NCBI GenBank assembly: GCA_039962885.1 | Contig: JBDVGI010000240.1 | Span: 1 to 6,817 of the forward strand | Direction: 5' to 3' | Origin: Litorimonas sp039962885 | GTDB lineage: Bacteria > Pseudomonadota > Alphaproteobacteria > Caulobacterales > Maricaulaceae | DNA length: 6,817 bases | Shown here: piece by piece, positions 6,167-6,817 of the stretch | How positions within the stretch are numbered: position 1 is the first letter of the stretch | How the letters are laid out: every line of letters starts with the position of its first letter | Program-made: the position numbers and the translations under genes | The notes under the pieces: model-generated | Told to the model about the DNA's origin: nothing | The model's database searches: none | The model's input: the letters and a program-made list of their open reading frames with translations, nothing else

Positions 6167-6817
6167 ATTTGCAGTTTACTTATCCAAAATGTTTATTTTT
6201 ACATGGATAACCGTCGTGTTTGGCTTTCTTGTCCTTATTGGCTTGCTTGATAGTCTTGCAAATGGCGGAGATATTGTTGCAAGCGGTGAAGGTTTCCGTG
6301 GAACCTTTAAGTATATGTATCTACGCGCCCCAGTTATTTTTGATAGAATTTTCATCTTTACTCTCGTTGTTGCTATCCTGTTGACCTATGTAAAATTGAT
6401 CCGTCAACATGAACTCGTTGCGCTATTAGGGTTTGGAATTTCAGTCCCCAAACAAATCATGTTAATGACCCCTATTGTTGTAGGAGCGTCCTTAGTATCC
6501 GTCACATTCATTGATTTTGCCATGGCTCCTGCCGTGCGTTCATTACAGGCTTGGGGTATTGGCGAGTATAAAATTAAAAACATCACGGCTGATAACCCTT
6601 TATGGCTCGAAGATAATGGCCGTATCGTTAAGGCTAGCACACGATACAACTATGACACCTTGGGCAAAATTGAGATATTTTCCCGCACAGATACTGGCGA
6701 GGTAAAAGAAATTATTTGGGCCGAGCGCGCCACCTATACTGATAATAATTGGCGTCTAGATGATGTACAGACAATTACTATCGACGGCGCAACTAATAAA
6801 GACCCTGTCGCTGTTAA
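6159..6817 (+). CDS. lptG: LPS export ABC transporter permease LptG (partial, 3' end missing)
   Basis: Second permease of LptB2FG, paired with LptF. The window holds 219 complete codons; the family usually runs about 350-370. The GTG at 6159 overlaps the end of lptF in another frame, with GAAAG about 8 bases upstream; it gives FKFAVYLSKMFIFTW, which matches the conserved LptG start (a tyrosine-led amphipathic segment before helix 1), so it is preferred to ATG at 6189. Helix 1 spans about 12-33, helix 2 about 58-81, the LptB-docking segment HELVALLGFGIS 84-95, and helix 3 about 100-122. The periplasmic domain begins after this (DNPLWLEDNGRIVKA, then IWAERATYTDNNWRLDDV) and is cut by the window end. 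The remaining periplasmic part and three C-terminal helices should lie beyond. Confidence 0.93.
   Translation, partial: MFKFAVYLSKMFIFTWITVVFGFLVLIGLLDSLANGGDIVASGEGFRGTFKYMYLRAPVIFDRIFIFTLVVAILLTYVKLIRQHELVALLGFGISVPKQIMLMTPIVVGASLVSVTFIDFAMAPAVRSLQAWGIGEYKIKNITADNPLWLEDNGRIVKASTRYNYDTLGKIEIFSRTDTGEVKEIIWAERATYTDNNWRLDDVQTITIDGATNKDPVAV

Noticed and set aside
5492..6804. 13-base direct repeat actaataaagacc in lptF (5492) and lptG (6792)
   Set aside because: One such pair is roughly expected by chance in a window of this size, and both copies lie in coding sequence.

Overview
The window looks like a chromosomal segment from an alphaproteobacterium of moderate GC content (roughly mid-40s % by eye). 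The basis is the alphaproteobacterial flavour of the GNAT, MobA-like and CDP-alcohol transferase proteins, the presence of lptF-lptG (a Gram-negative outer membrane with LPS or a related lipid), and weak Shine-Dalgarno use with GTG and TTG starts. I cannot fix the order; Caulobacterales/Maricaulales/Hyphomonadales or Sphingomonadales relatives are the best guesses. No RNA genes, mobile elements or CRISPR arrays were seen.

Layout: a leftward block and a rightward block diverge from a 52-bp gap at 4855-4906. Leftward, in order of transcription, come a secreted DUF2141-family protein (4854-4252), a 91-bp gap holding a perfect 22-bp-stem inverted repeat, a double-GNAT acyltransferase-like protein with a TTG start (4160-3009), a MobA-like nucleotidyltransferase (3009-2203), and a very large multidomain membrane protein that starts at 2203 and is still open at base 1. 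The last two junctions are both TAATG, with stop and start sharing one base, so the three genes form a tightly coupled operon. Rightward are lptF (4907-6166) and the start of lptG (6159 to beyond the end), the permease pair of the LptB2FG lipopolysaccharide extractor, overlapping by 8 bases.

The most notable item is the open gene at 1-2203. Read in frame it encodes at least 734 residues: a Wzx/MOP-type lipid flippase (about 1-450), a degenerate nucleotidyltransferase-like segment (about 480-625) and a CDP-alcohol phosphotransferase domain (about 630 onward) with an exact D-x2-DG-x2-AR-x8-G-x3-D-x3-D signature (D695 to D720). My inference is one metabolic unit: the MobA-like enzyme makes a CDP-activated headgroup, the CDP-alcohol transferase domain attaches it to a lipid alcohol, and the fused flippase moves the product across the inner membrane. 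The GNAT protein resembles, from memory, proteins found at alphaproteobacterial ceramide (sphingolipid) loci, so an acylated amino-lipid is a plausible lipid partner. With DUF2141 (periplasmic) and LptFG alongside, the whole window reads as envelope lipid synthesis and export.
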